Origin: Prevotella sp. UBA1378
GTDB lineage: Bacteria > Bacteroidota > Bacteroidia > Bacteroidales > Bacteroidaceae
DNA: 12,244 bases
Reading direction: 5' to 3'
NCBI GenBank assembly: GCA_002305505.1
Contig: DBRC01000019.1
Coordinates: 1 to 12,244, forward strand
Made by a program: the position numbers and the translations under genes. The notes beneath the pieces were generated by a model. That model was not told the DNA's origin. It was given only the letters and a program-made list of their open reading frames with translations, and ran no database searches. Positions 1-7,492 of this stretch are shown here, one piece after another (position 1 is the first letter of the stretch; every line of letters begins with the position of its first letter).

Positions 1-255
1 TTTATCCCGAACTCAGGTAATAAGAATGAATTGGTATGGAATGCCCGTGCCACGAAAAAAATGCTGAAAGGAAATCTTCTCTTGCAACTTGACGGTTTCG
101 ATATTTTCAGGAGTCTGTCCAATATACGCCGCACGATTAATGCCCAGGGAAGGACTGAAACTTTCTATAATGTGATTCCTTCATATTGCATTTTCCATGT
201 AACATGGCGATTTAAAAAGTCTCCCAAAAGGAGGGTCCTGAACCATAATACTTGA
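1..255 (+). CDS. Outer-membrane beta-barrel (TonB-dependent receptor-like) protein, C-terminal fragment
   Basis: The frame is open from the first base of the window to a TGA at 253-255, so this is the 3' end of a gene that begins outside. About 84 codons are visible. The peptide contains VWNARATK, LDGFDIF, LSNIRRTINAQGRTETFYN and ends near FHVTWRFKKSPKR. This pattern (an NAR strand, a DGFDI strand, NAQGRTET, then a last barrel strand ending in a lysine-rich tail) is typical of Bacteroidota outer-membrane beta-barrel proteins of the TonB-dependent receptor-like group. No plug or carboxypeptidase-like domain can be seen because the N-terminus is missing. The final residues after SPKR and the stop codon overlap a short repeat, so the native end may have been replaced when the repeat arrived. 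The first seven codons also lie in a copy of that repeat. It could be an intact gene's tail or a remnant. It is probably unrelated to the locus to the right. Confidence 0.55.
   Translation, partial: FIPNSGNKNELVWNARATKKMLKGNLLLQLDGFDIFRSLSNIRRTINAQGRTETFYNVIPSYCIFHVTWRFKKSPKRRVLNHNT
3..24 (+). repeat. Short repeat, copy A
   Basis: Its core TATCCCGAACTCA at 3-15 recurs as an exact inverted copy at 253-265, and the wider 22-nt match to that copy is 19 of 22. A third, diverged copy lies at 428-449 (16 of 22). Copy A lies inside the open frame of the partial beta-barrel gene. Confidence 0.55.
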
Positions 256-265
256 GTTCGGGATA
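244..265 (-). repeat. Short repeat, copy B (inverted)
   Basis: This is the reverse-complement copy of the repeat at 3-24. It is identical over the 13-nt core and 19 of 22 overall. It covers the last codons and the TGA of the beta-barrel fragment. With copy C it forms facing inverted ends around a 185-bp non-coding stretch. Confidence 0.55.
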
Positions 266-338
266 GGGATATCACGTTTATCCGGACGGCGGTGCCCCCT
301 TGCGCTGCAGCGGAACGGCCGTTGCAAGCCGGAGGATA

Positions 339-390
339 TACCCCTGTTTTGATTTTTTGCCATTTTTGGCCAAAAATCAAAACAGGGGTA
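339..390. terminator. Long near-perfect hairpin, possible bidirectional terminator
   Basis: Bases 339-357 pair perfectly with 372-390 (19 bp). After one mismatch (358/371), 359-362 pair with 367-370, leaving a TTTT loop at 363-366. The inner part of each arm is T-rich or A-rich, so transcripts from either side would form a strong hairpin. It lies between two genes that converge here, the partial gene ending at 255 and the pectate lyase ending at 501, which suits a shared terminator. There is no clean U-tract directly after the stem on either strand. It could instead be the core of the inverted-repeat element around it. Confidence 0.5.
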
Positions 391-427
391 CTTTACCTTA
401 ATGCCCTTGTTGCAGACTTAATTACTT

Positions 428-449
428 ATCCCGGACTAGGGTAATTTTT
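428..449 (+). repeat. Short repeat, copy C (diverged)
   Basis: TATCCCGGACT followed by AGGGTAAT matches copy A at 16 of 22 positions. Its orientation is opposite to copy B, so 253-438 is bounded by inverted ends that match 10 of 11 bases (AGTTCGGGATA against TATCCCGGACT). Confidence 0.45.
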
Positions 450-471
450 ATAACTTGCCTTAAATAACAAC

Positions 472-498
472 GAAATCCCGCTGCAATGGCGGGATTTC
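472..498 (-). terminator. Hairpin terminator of the susC-susD-pectate lyase operon
   Basis: Bases 472-481 (GAAATCCCGC) pair perfectly with 489-498 (GCGGGATTTC) around a 7-nt loop. On the minus strand the stem starts two bases after the pectate lyase stop codon and is followed by the moderately T-rich GTTGTTATTTAA. Position and stem fit an intrinsic terminator; the U-tract is imperfect. Confidence 0.7.
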
Positions 499-500
499 CG

Positions 501-1799
501 TTATTTAACCAAACTATTGATATAGATCTCAACGTTGGTGTAGTCGTTGCTGATGGTGTAGGCAGAACTGTCGGCAGAGTTATGCGGGTTCAGGCCGTGC
601 TGTCGCTCCCATTTGTCAGGCATTCCATCACCGTCAGAGTCCTTTGGGGCTTTGGCGGTTTTTAGTTTTGGCCAACCGCCCGCCTCCTCTGGCGTGTCGA
701 TAATGCCATCGCGGCCATATAACGCCTCGCCGCGCTCTGCCTGGTGGACGACACTGCGGTCGTAGCTGTCGCGACGGTGACTACAGCCCGCTTGTCGCAG
801 CACCTGCCGGTAGGCTTCCTCGGGCTGCTGCTCACTGATGGGCGCGAAGGGGAAAGGTTCGGACACACGACAGTCCAGAGGGTCGCCCTTGCCGCCTACA
901 CCGCTCCAGTTGTCGCGGCTCACGGCCTCGTCGCCTTCCATCACGTTGCCCTCCACATAGTAGCGGCCTGTTCCGTCGTCGGCCACGTCGAGCAGCCGGT
1001 GGTGCTCTGAGGCAGGCCCGGGCTTGTAGTAGTTGGCCACCATGTTGATCTCGCCGTGACAGCCACCGCCATAGGCCGACTTGAAGCCCCAATTGTAAAC
1101 CACATTGTTTCGGTAGTCAACGTTCTTGGTGCCCTCCACGGAAGAGAAACGCGGATTGCGGCTCGAGTGGTTGGCCAGCATGTTGTGGTGGAACGAGGCA
1201 TTGTATCCGCCCCAGATGCCACCGAATCCGTGGGCACCTTTCGCATGATGGGAGCGAGCCAGTGAATGGCTCACTAAGCACCATTGTACGGTTATGTTGC
1301 GCGTCTTGTAGATGGATAGGCACTCGTCGATGGAGTAGCTGGCCGAGAGGTGGTCGAGGATGACATCATGCTGTCCGTAGCGTCCGCCGCTGATGGCATC
1401 GTTGTCTCTCTCATACTTATCGCCCGTCCTCACACGGAGATAGCGGACTACGACGTGGCTGGCATTGATCACCAGCGGGTTGTCCTTTAGGCAGATGCCG
1501 TCGCCGGGAGCCGTCTGTCCTGCGATGGTGATGCTGTCGTTGTTGATTCTGAGCGGTCTTTCTAAGCAGATGGTGCCGCTAACGTTGAAGACTACGATGC
1601 GCGGCCCAGACTGCTCGACGGCCCATCGTAGGCTTCCCTCGCCGCTGTCGGCCAGGTTTGTCACCTTGATGACCCGTCCGCCCCGTCCGCCGGCGGCATA
1701 ACGGCCATAGCCCTCCGCTCCGGGGAATGCCGGCGACTGGGCTGCAATCGCCGGGCATTCCATCAGTAGCAGGGTGATAAACACTATAGCTTGTTTCAT
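501..1799 (-). CDS. Secreted pectate lyase, polysaccharide lyase family 1
   Basis: A 432-residue protein predicted to cleave de-methylated homogalacturonan by beta-elimination, needing calcium. Residues 1-20 form a signal peptide (MKQAIVF, a hydrophobic core, then AIAA before QSPAFPGAEG). The mature protein opens with FPGAEGYGRY and GGRGG, the usual start of Bacteroidota PL1 enzymes. Right-handed beta-helix features follow: TIAGQTAPGDGICLK (91-105), DHLSASYSIDE (149-159, with a likely calcium-binding Asp), HGFGGIWGGYNASFHHN (190-206) and RNPRF (214-218), which probably holds the catalytic arginine. The tail DSDGDGMPDKWE (387-398) is a calcium-binding type repeat common at the end of these enzymes. 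I chose the ATG at 1799 because it starts the signal peptide and AAGGAGGA lies about 12 nt upstream; an in-frame start at 1841 would add 14 charged residues and overlap susD. It lies 32 nt after susD, the last gene of the operon. Activity on pectin rather than another uronide is inferred from the family. Confidence 0.92.
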   Translation of the reverse strand: MKQAIVFITLLLMECPAIAAQSPAFPGAEGYGRYAAGGRGGRVIKVTNLADSGEGSLRWAVEQSGPRIVVFNVSGTICLERPLRINNDSITIAGQTAPGDGICLKDNPLVINASHVVVRYLRVRTGDKYERDNDAISGGRYGQHDVILDHLSASYSIDECLSIYKTRNITVQWCLVSHSLARSHHAKGAHGFGGIWGGYNASFHHNMLANHSSRNPRFSSVEGTKNVDYRNNVVYNWGFKSAYGGGCHGEINMVANYYKPGPASEHHRLLDVADDGTGRYYVEGNVMEGDEAVSRDNWSGVGGKGDPLDCRVSEPFPFAPISEQQPEEAYRQVLRQAGCSHRRDSYDRSVVHQAERGEALYGRDGIIDTPEEAGGWPKLKTAKAPKDSDGDGMPDKWERQHGLNPHNSADSSAYTISNDYTNVEIYINSLVK

Positions 1800-1831
1800 C
1801 TTGTTTAGTCTTTCCTCCTTCCTCTTTCCTC

Positions 1832-3835
1832 TTAGTAACAAGGGTGCTGCTGTCCGGCCAGGCCGGGGTTCACGTCGAGGATGCTGGTAGTGTTGAAGGG
1901 CAGTATCTCGGTCATGTTCTTCTTCAGCCCGTAGTAGATGCCTGTAACACCAGTAATCCAGGCATTGTTGGCTGCGATGGTCGAGCCGTTCTCCTTCACC
2001 TCCTTTACGCTGAGGTTACCTTTCTGCTTGAGACTGTTGATGCTCCACATGTTAAGGATGTTGTATTCGACCTCGGTGGTGGTCACACCGGCGGGCACGT
2101 CGGCAGCAGCAAAGTAGACCTTGCCGTCGCTGCCCTCGAGCAGTTTCTTCTTCAGTAGGCCTTTCGAGCCGGAGTTCAAGGTGTGGAGTGTCAGCAGGTC
2201 GGCATCGCTGAGGCCTAGTTTAGCCACGTCGGCCTCTGTGGCGCTCTGGAAAGGCAGGGCGATGTTGGGATCCTGCAGCGATGGAATCTGGTCGAGCTTG
2301 TAGATGCGGTACTGCGGCACGCCGGCATACTGTCCCTCGTGGTTGCAAAGCTGTACGAGCTTGGCTTTCTCAGCCGTCAGGTGCTCGTAGAGGATGCCCC
2401 AGCGGCATAGGTCGGTCTTGCGCAGGCCCTCGTTGCTGAGTTCGAGCTTGCGTTCCTTAATGATGAAGTCCTTGAAGTCCTGATAGCCTGTGGGGATGTT
2501 GCCCACCTTTGAAGCATCGCCTCCAAAGGCACGCTGACGAACCTGGCGGACGGCGTTGACGGCATCGGTGTTGGCACCGTTGTTCAGTTCGTTAAGGGCC
2601 TCGGCATACATCAGCAGCACGTCGGCATAGCGCAACATGGGCCAGTTAATGTCGCGCTTGGAGTCGCTGGAGCCGCGCTCCTTCTTCCAATTGATGCGGT
2701 ACTTACCGACACCCATGCCGGCGAAGGTCTCCATCTGGTACTTGTCGCCACTCGCGTTGCCCACGATGCCATAGTTGCAGATAGACACGTCGCGGCGCTG
2801 GTCGCCCTCGTCATACTCGAAATAGAAGGTTGGCATGGCCATCATCTGGCTGCCGCCCTTGCCCATGACGGGACTGGTGCCTGAGGTGGGTATGCCGTTG
2901 GTGTAGCCTGTACGAACGTCGGGGCCGTTGGTGCCGTGCCAGCCGAACTCAAACATGCTCTCGTCGTTGTACTGCTCAAGGGCCAGGTCGCGGAACAACT
3001 GGTCGTAGTTGGCCAGAAGCCTGTTCTCACCCTTGTCGATGACGGCCTTGCAGGCGTTGGCGGCAATCTGGTAGAGTTCATGGATGCGGTTCTGGTCGTC
3101 ACGTTGGGCAATGCGGACGGTGCTGGCACTATAGGGCACGGTGCTCAAGTCCCAGCGTAGGGAGTAGCCGGCTGCATAGAGGGCCACGCGGGCCAGGATG
3201 CCGTAGGCTGCATTCTTTGTGAAGCGCTCGGGTGTGGCCACCATGCCTTCGCTCTTCCAGGGCAGCAGTTCGACGGCCTGCTGTAGGTCGGCCACACACT
3301 GGTCCCAGATGACGTCGCGGCTGGTGCGCGACGAAGAGAAGGTCGCGGCCTGACTGGTAGGTATGGTGGTAAAAGGCACGTCGCCGTAGAAGCGCACTAA
3401 GTTCCAGTAGGCGTATGCCCTGACAGCCAGTGCCTCGCCCAACAGGGCATCGCGCTTTTTCTCGTCGGTGCCGCTGACACTCATCTTTGGCAGTCCGTCG
3501 ATACATACGTTGGCATACTCTATGGCCTTATACATATTGGTATAGGTGCCGCTGAGCATGCTCGACGTTGAGGTGTAGTCGTAGTTCGACACATTGTACT
3601 TGGAGTTCGACTCCGTGGAGGCACACTCGTCGGTGCCCTCTAAGAGCTGGTAGCCCAGTTCCTGCACATGGAGCCAGTTGTAGGCTCCCACCACGGTCAT
3701 CTCTGCGCGTCCGATGCTCTTGAAGACACTCTGGCTGTCCATTTTCGATTCTGATGGCAGGTCGAGCCAATCCTTGCAGGAGGTAAGGCCAGCGAGGAGT
3801 GCAGGCATGGCCAGCAATATAATAGTCTTTTTCAT
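1832..3835 (-). CDS. susD: SusD/RagB-family glycan-binding lipoprotein
   Basis: A 667-residue surface lipoprotein that should form the lid over its SusC partner and capture oligosaccharides for import. The signal peptide MKKTIILLAM ends in the lipobox LTSC, with the lipidated cysteine at residue 20 followed by KDWLDLPSES. The helical TPR-like core includes GEALAVRAYAYWNLVRFYGD (133-152). The C-terminal half has LRYADVLLMYAEALNELNNG (401-420) and the KERKLELSNEGLRKTDLCRW stretch (460-479), both classical for this family. The end, LPFNTTSILDVNPGL, corresponds to the family's usual closing motif. Between about 485 and 640 there is an extended segment, longer than I expect at this place, so the protein is at the large end for the family. 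It starts 21 nt after the susC stop with only a weak AAAGAG upstream. The actual ligand cannot be read from the sequence; a pectic oligosaccharide is inferred from the next gene. Confidence 0.95.
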   Translation of the reverse strand: MKKTIILLAMPALLAGLTSCKDWLDLPSESKMDSQSVFKSIGRAEMTVVGAYNWLHVQELGYQLLEGTDECASTESNSKYNVSNYDYTSTSSMLSGTYTNMYKAIEYANVCIDGLPKMSVSGTDEKKRDALLGEALAVRAYAYWNLVRFYGDVPFTTIPTSQAATFSSSRTSRDVIWDQCVADLQQAVELLPWKSEGMVATPERFTKNAAYGILARVALYAAGYSLRWDLSTVPYSASTVRIAQRDDQNRIHELYQIAANACKAVIDKGENRLLANYDQLFRDLALEQYNDESMFEFGWHGTNGPDVRTGYTNGIPTSGTSPVMGKGGSQMMAMPTFYFEYDEGDQRRDVSICNYGIVGNASGDKYQMETFAGMGVGKYRINWKKERGSSDSKRDINWPMLRYADVLLMYAEALNELNNGANTDAVNAVRQVRQRAFGGDASKVGNIPTGYQDFKDFIIKERKLELSNEGLRKTDLCRWGILYEHLTAEKAKLVQLCNHEGQYAGVPQYRIYKLDQIPSLQDPNIALPFQSATEADVAKLGLSDADLLTLHTLNSGSKGLLKKKLLEGSDGKVYFAAADVPAGVTTTEVEYNILNMWSINSLKQKGNLSVKEVKENGSTIAANNAWITGVTGIYYGLKKNMTEILPFNTTSILDVNPGLAGQQHPCY

Positions 3836-3856
3836 ATATATACTCTTTAAAAATGA

Positions 3857-6800
3857 TTAGAAGGATAAGTTGACACCGATGGCCCAGCTCTTGCTGCGGG
3901 GATACGACGAGTTGTCGATGCCCGGCGTGAGGGCACTGCCTGTGGCCGACACCTCCGGGTCGTAACCCGTGTAGTTGGTGATGGTCCAGATATTGTTCAG
4001 TGTGCAGTAGATGCGGGCGTTGTTACAGTGGAAGCGCTGTGTGAGCGTCTTCGGCAGTGTGTAGCCCAGGGTGATGGTATTGAAGCGCAGGTAGGAGCCG
4101 TCTTCAATATAGTAACTGCTGTGATCGCTGATGGCGGTCTTGTTGTTGCCGGAGATGTTCCAGATCATGTCGCCATCTTTCTGGCCGGGGTTCAGGGCTG
4201 CCAAGACGTTGAGGTCGGTGCTCTCCTTACCCGTGGAGGGGTCGATGAGGCGGAAACGGTTAGCCATCTTGTCCACGGCGTTCTGGTTGGCTAAGTACGG
4301 GCCAATGAAGCGCTGCGTACTCATGTTGAACACGTCGCCACCGACGGCGAAGTTGACGAAGATGGTCAGGTCGAAGCCTTTGTAGCTGAACGTGTTATTC
4401 CAGCCGCCTGTGAAGTCGTGCTGGGCATTACCTATGACGGTACGGTCGTTGGTGCTCCATACGGGGTTGCCATTGCTGTCGGTCTCAATGACCAGGTCGC
4501 CGTTCTCGTCCTCTATGTGTGGCTGCGGCACGTACTTGGCGTCACCGGGCTTCACGGCCGAGCGGTTGAAGCCCTTCAGCGAGGGCACACCGTCCTTCAG
4601 CGAGTAGGTGCCGTCGGCGTTCTGTGTGAAGTCGTCGGTGGTATAGATGCCGTCGTAGACCAGTCCGTAGAACTGTCCGAGGGGCTCACCTTTCTCAATC
4701 TTGAAGCCCATGCGGCTCTCGTAGTCGCGGATGAAATAGTCGGTCTCACCCTCGCCGTAGATCTCGATGACCTTCGATTTGTTGAAGGCAATGTTGAAGT
4801 CGGATGTCCAGCTGAAGTCCTTGGTGCGGATGGGCACGGCGCTCAGCACGATTTCCACACCCCGGTTGCGGATGGCACCGATGTTCTGAATCTGTGTGGT
4901 GTAGCCGGTTGACGAGGGAATACTGTTGCTGATGAGCAGGTTCGACGACTTGTTGTTGTACCAGTCGATGCTGGCGTTCAGGCGGCTGCCTAAGAGAGAG
5001 AAGTCGAGACCGATGTTGGTGGTTGTGGTTTTCTCCCACTTCAGGTCGGCATTACCTAATGTCGTGCCGGGAATCAGCGTGATGTAGTCGGTGCCGTTGT
5101 AGCCGTAGTGACCAGAACCGTAGTCGGTGGCATACATGTTGTTGCTGATGTTGTTGTTACCTGATGTGCCGTAGCCTACACGTAGTTTCAGGTTGTTAAT
5201 CCACTCTACGGGCTTCATGAAGGCTTCCTCCGAGATACGCCAGGCGGCAGATGCGGAGGGGAACCATCCCCACTGGTTGCCGCGGGCAAACTTTGAGCTG
5301 CCGTCGGCACGCAGCGTGCCGGTGAGGAGGTAGCGGTCGGCGAAATTGTACGACAGACGGCCGAAGGCAGAGACAAGTCGTACGCGGCTCTTGTCGGAAC
5401 TATAGGTGTAGGGCGAACCCATATTGACATCGTTCAGTCCGAAGTTACCGTCGGAGAACTTGGTGTATTGGTTGTCCAGATTCAGGCTTTCCTGTGCCCA
5501 GGTCTCCTGACCGAGCAGGAGGCCGAAGCGGTGAGTGTCGTTCAGGTCGAAGTTGTAGTTCAGCGTGTTGGTCCACTGCCAAGAGCTCTTCTCTGAGTTG
5601 TTGCGGTAGCCGTAGCCGTAGGGGCTCTGCAGGGTCTGTGCCGTGCGGGTGTCGCCGTTATCCCAGTAGTCCTGGCGTACCTGCTGCCACATGTAGCTGC
5701 CGGAGGTGCGGAAGGTGAGGTTCTTCAGGATGTCGAACTCCAAACCGGCATTCACCGTGGCCATGCGGGTGTACTTGGTATTGTCTATGGCATTGTTGTT
5801 GATGATGGGGTTGTTGGCATCGTAGTTGTCACCGCCGTACATGGTGGAGAACAAGTCGGCTAGGTCTGAACCCAGCAACTGCTCATTGCTCCATCGCGTA
5901 CCGCCGGTGATGGGCTGCAGGATGGTCAGTTTTAGGGCACCGCCCAAAGAGCCGCCGCCATCGACCTTGGTCTGCTGAAGGCTGCTGGCAAAGTCGAAGC
6001 GTATGCCTTTCCACAGCTCGTGGTTCAGCTTCAGTCGGATTGAATTCTTGCTGTAGTCGTGCTTCTTCATAATGCCGTCCTCGCCGGTGTAGTTGTAGCT
6101 CAGCAGGTACTTAGTCTTGTCGGAGCCGCCGGAGATGTTGAGGTTGTGGTTCTGTGTCACGCCGGTGTAGCCAAACACTTCGTCCTGCCAGTCAATGCCG
6201 GCGCGGTTGCCGTAGGTCTGGGCAATGTATTGGTCGGCACCGGTGTAGAACGTGGGCGAGGTAATGTCGCCGCCGAAGATGCTGGCCCAGTTGTCGTCGT
6301 TGCCGCGTAGCATCTGGAACTCGTACTGATAGCGCACGTAGTCCTCCACGCCAAGTAAGTCGAGTTTCTTGCCAAGGTAGTTGAAACTGACAAAGCCGTT
6401 GTACGACACCTCAGTCTTGCCTTTATGGCCCGACTTAGTGGTGATGAGCACGACACCGTTGGAGCCACGGGCACCGTAGATAGCAGTGGCCGAGGCATCC
6501 TTCATCACGTCGATGCTCTCAATGTCGTTGATGTCTACGTTCTGAAGGGCGTTCTCCATTTGGAAGCCGTCGACAATGTAGAGGGGCTCTGTGCCCTGGG
6601 TAATCGACGTACCACCACGCACGGTGATGTTGATGTCGGCACCCGGCGCACCGCTCTGCTGCACAATCTGCACACCGGCAGCCTTACCGGCCAAGGCCTG
6701 GGCAGCGGTGGTGACGGGCGACGTGGCCAGTTCCTTAGCTCCCACGGAGACCGACGAGCCAGTCAGGTCCTTGCGCTTTACCTTGGCATAGCCGATGGCT

Positions 6801-7123
6801 ACAACCTCGTCGAGCATGGTGTTCTGGGCAACGAGTTTCACGTCGATGGTGCGGCGGCTGCCTATCTGCACTGTCTGCGGCTCATAGCCGACATAAGAGA
6901 AGGTAAGCGACTTGGTGCCCGAAGGTACCGTCATCTTGTAGGCTCCATTGATGTCGGTCACGGTACCTGTGTTTGTACCATTGGCCTTCACCGACGCTCC
7001 AATAATCACGTCCTCCGCATCGGAGACAACGCCCTGGATGGTCATGTTTTGAGCCAACACTTGCATAGGGATGCCTGCCAATATTCCTACGAGCAGACAC
7101 AGTTCGGTTAGCAATTTTCTCAT
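3857..7123 (-). CDS. susC: SusC/RagA-family TonB-dependent outer-membrane transporter
   Basis: A 1088-residue outer-membrane importer that takes up oligosaccharides with TonB energy. Residues 1-24 are a signal peptide (MRKLLTELCLL to VLA). Then come a carboxypeptidase-D regulatory-like domain (about 27-100, with NGAYKMTVPSGTKSLTFSYV), the TonB-box region LDEVVAIGYAKVKRKDLTGS (104-123), and the plug with EPLYIVDGF (179-187) and the signature IESIDVMKDASATAIYGARG (201-220) followed by SNGVVLITTKSG. The rest is a 22-strand-type barrel ending in WAIGVNLSF, with a C-terminal phenylalanine as expected. The 7123 ATG gives a typical lysine-rich signal start and an A-rich leader (AAAACAAAAAAGT). The in-frame ATG at 7156 would sit only a few bases after the predicted transcription start. 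It is first in the operon and its partner susD follows after 21 nt. Confidence 0.96.
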   Translation of the reverse strand: MRKLLTELCLLVGILAGIPMQVLAQNMTIQGVVSDAEDVIIGASVKANGTNTGTVTDINGAYKMTVPSGTKSLTFSYVGYEPQTVQIGSRRTIDVKLVAQNTMLDEVVAIGYAKVKRKDLTGSSVSVGAKELATSPVTTAAQALAGKAAGVQIVQQSGAPGADINITVRGGTSITQGTEPLYIVDGFQMENALQNVDINDIESIDVMKDASATAIYGARGSNGVVLITTKSGHKGKTEVSYNGFVSFNYLGKKLDLLGVEDYVRYQYEFQMLRGNDDNWASIFGGDITSPTFYTGADQYIAQTYGNRAGIDWQDEVFGYTGVTQNHNLNISGGSDKTKYLLSYNYTGEDGIMKKHDYSKNSIRLKLNHELWKGIRFDFASSLQQTKVDGGGSLGGALKLTILQPITGGTRWSNEQLLGSDLADLFSTMYGGDNYDANNPIINNNAIDNTKYTRMATVNAGLEFDILKNLTFRTSGSYMWQQVRQDYWDNGDTRTAQTLQSPYGYGYRNNSEKSSWQWTNTLNYNFDLNDTHRFGLLLGQETWAQESLNLDNQYTKFSDGNFGLNDVNMGSPYTYSSDKSRVRLVSAFGRLSYNFADRYLLTGTLRADGSSKFARGNQWGWFPSASAAWRISEEAFMKPVEWINNLKLRVGYGTSGNNNISNNMYATDYGSGHYGYNGTDYITLIPGTTLGNADLKWEKTTTTNIGLDFSLLGSRLNASIDWYNNKSSNLLISNSIPSSTGYTTQIQNIGAIRNRGVEIVLSAVPIRTKDFSWTSDFNIAFNKSKVIEIYGEGETDYFIRDYESRMGFKIEKGEPLGQFYGLVYDGIYTTDDFTQNADGTYSLKDGVPSLKGFNRSAVKPGDAKYVPQPHIEDENGDLVIETDSNGNPVWSTNDRTVIGNAQHDFTGGWNNTFSYKGFDLTIFVNFAVGGDVFNMSTQRFIGPYLANQNAVDKMANRFRLIDPSTGKESTDLNVLAALNPGQKDGDMIWNISGNNKTAISDHSSYYIEDGSYLRFNTITLGYTLPKTLTQRFHCNNARIYCTLNNIWTITNYTGYDPEVSATGSALTPGIDNSSYPRSKSWAIGVNLSF

Positions 7124-7167
7124 ACTTTTTTGTTTTAGTAAGAATAATGTATTCATCTTAGGTGTCG

Positions 7168-7198
7168 CAAAAGTATTTGAAATATTTCAGATAAACAA
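7168..7198 (-). promoter_or_regulatory. Promoter of the susC-susD-pectate lyase operon
   Basis: On the minus strand TACTTTTG (7175 to 7168) matches the Bacteroidota -7 element TAnnTTTG exactly. A TTG (7198 to 7196) lies 20 nt upstream, the right distance for the -33 element. Transcription would start near 7160-7163, leaving a leader of about 38 nt before the chosen susC ATG. Confidence 0.7.
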
Positions 7199-7245
7199 CT
7201 GTTGACGGGAGTTTTTGGGTAGTGATAACAGTATTTAACAGTTAT
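7197..7245. promoter_or_regulatory. Candidate operator repeats upstream of susC
   Basis: AACAGT occurs twice in tandem with a 10-bp period (7227-7232 and 7237-7242), inside a partial dyad (ATAAC at 7225-7229 against GTTAT at 7241-7245). An inverted copy, AACTGTT, lies at 7197-7203 and overlaps the -33 element. The position just upstream of the promoter suits an activator site. The motif is short and AT-rich, so chance is not excluded, and it does not resemble the direct repeat upstream of the fucosidase gene. Confidence 0.3.
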
Positions 7246-7492
7246 GTTTCACGGGGTGGCGACTACTCAGTTTCCCACTTGGCTCTGCCCTGAACGAAAC
7301 CAACGACGACCATGCGCCCATCTGGGATATGGACGACCCTCGCGGCGCACAAGCCCCAAGGATGCTTCCGCAGCCTGTGTCGTGGTCAGCGCTTTACTTA
7401 CGGAAGTTCATCTACTTGGTGCGAGTCTGGGCAATAAATCGAGAGAAAATTTAAGACTGCAGAGCCTGATGGTTTTGCGAATGACTATAAGA

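Larger units (their letters stand above)
7124..7492. other. Gap between araC-type regulator and susC, partly unexplained
   Basis: The gap is 369 nt. The susC promoter and nearby repeats fill 7124-7245. The rest (about 7246-7492) is more GC-rich than the promoter part and contains no recognised gene. A plus-strand frame is open from 7239 to a TAA at 7452-7454 (71 codons) and reads LNETNDDHAPIWDMDDPRGA in its middle, which looks like genuine protein composition. It lacks a credible start codon and I do not recognise a family, so it may be a gene remnant or chance. No clear terminator hairpin follows the regulator gene. Confidence 0.35.

Noticed and set aside
1800..1841. Longer pectate lyase start overlapping the end of susD
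   Set aside because: The extra 14 residues are highly charged and would precede, and spoil, a normal signal peptide; AAGGAGGA sits in front of the shorter start.
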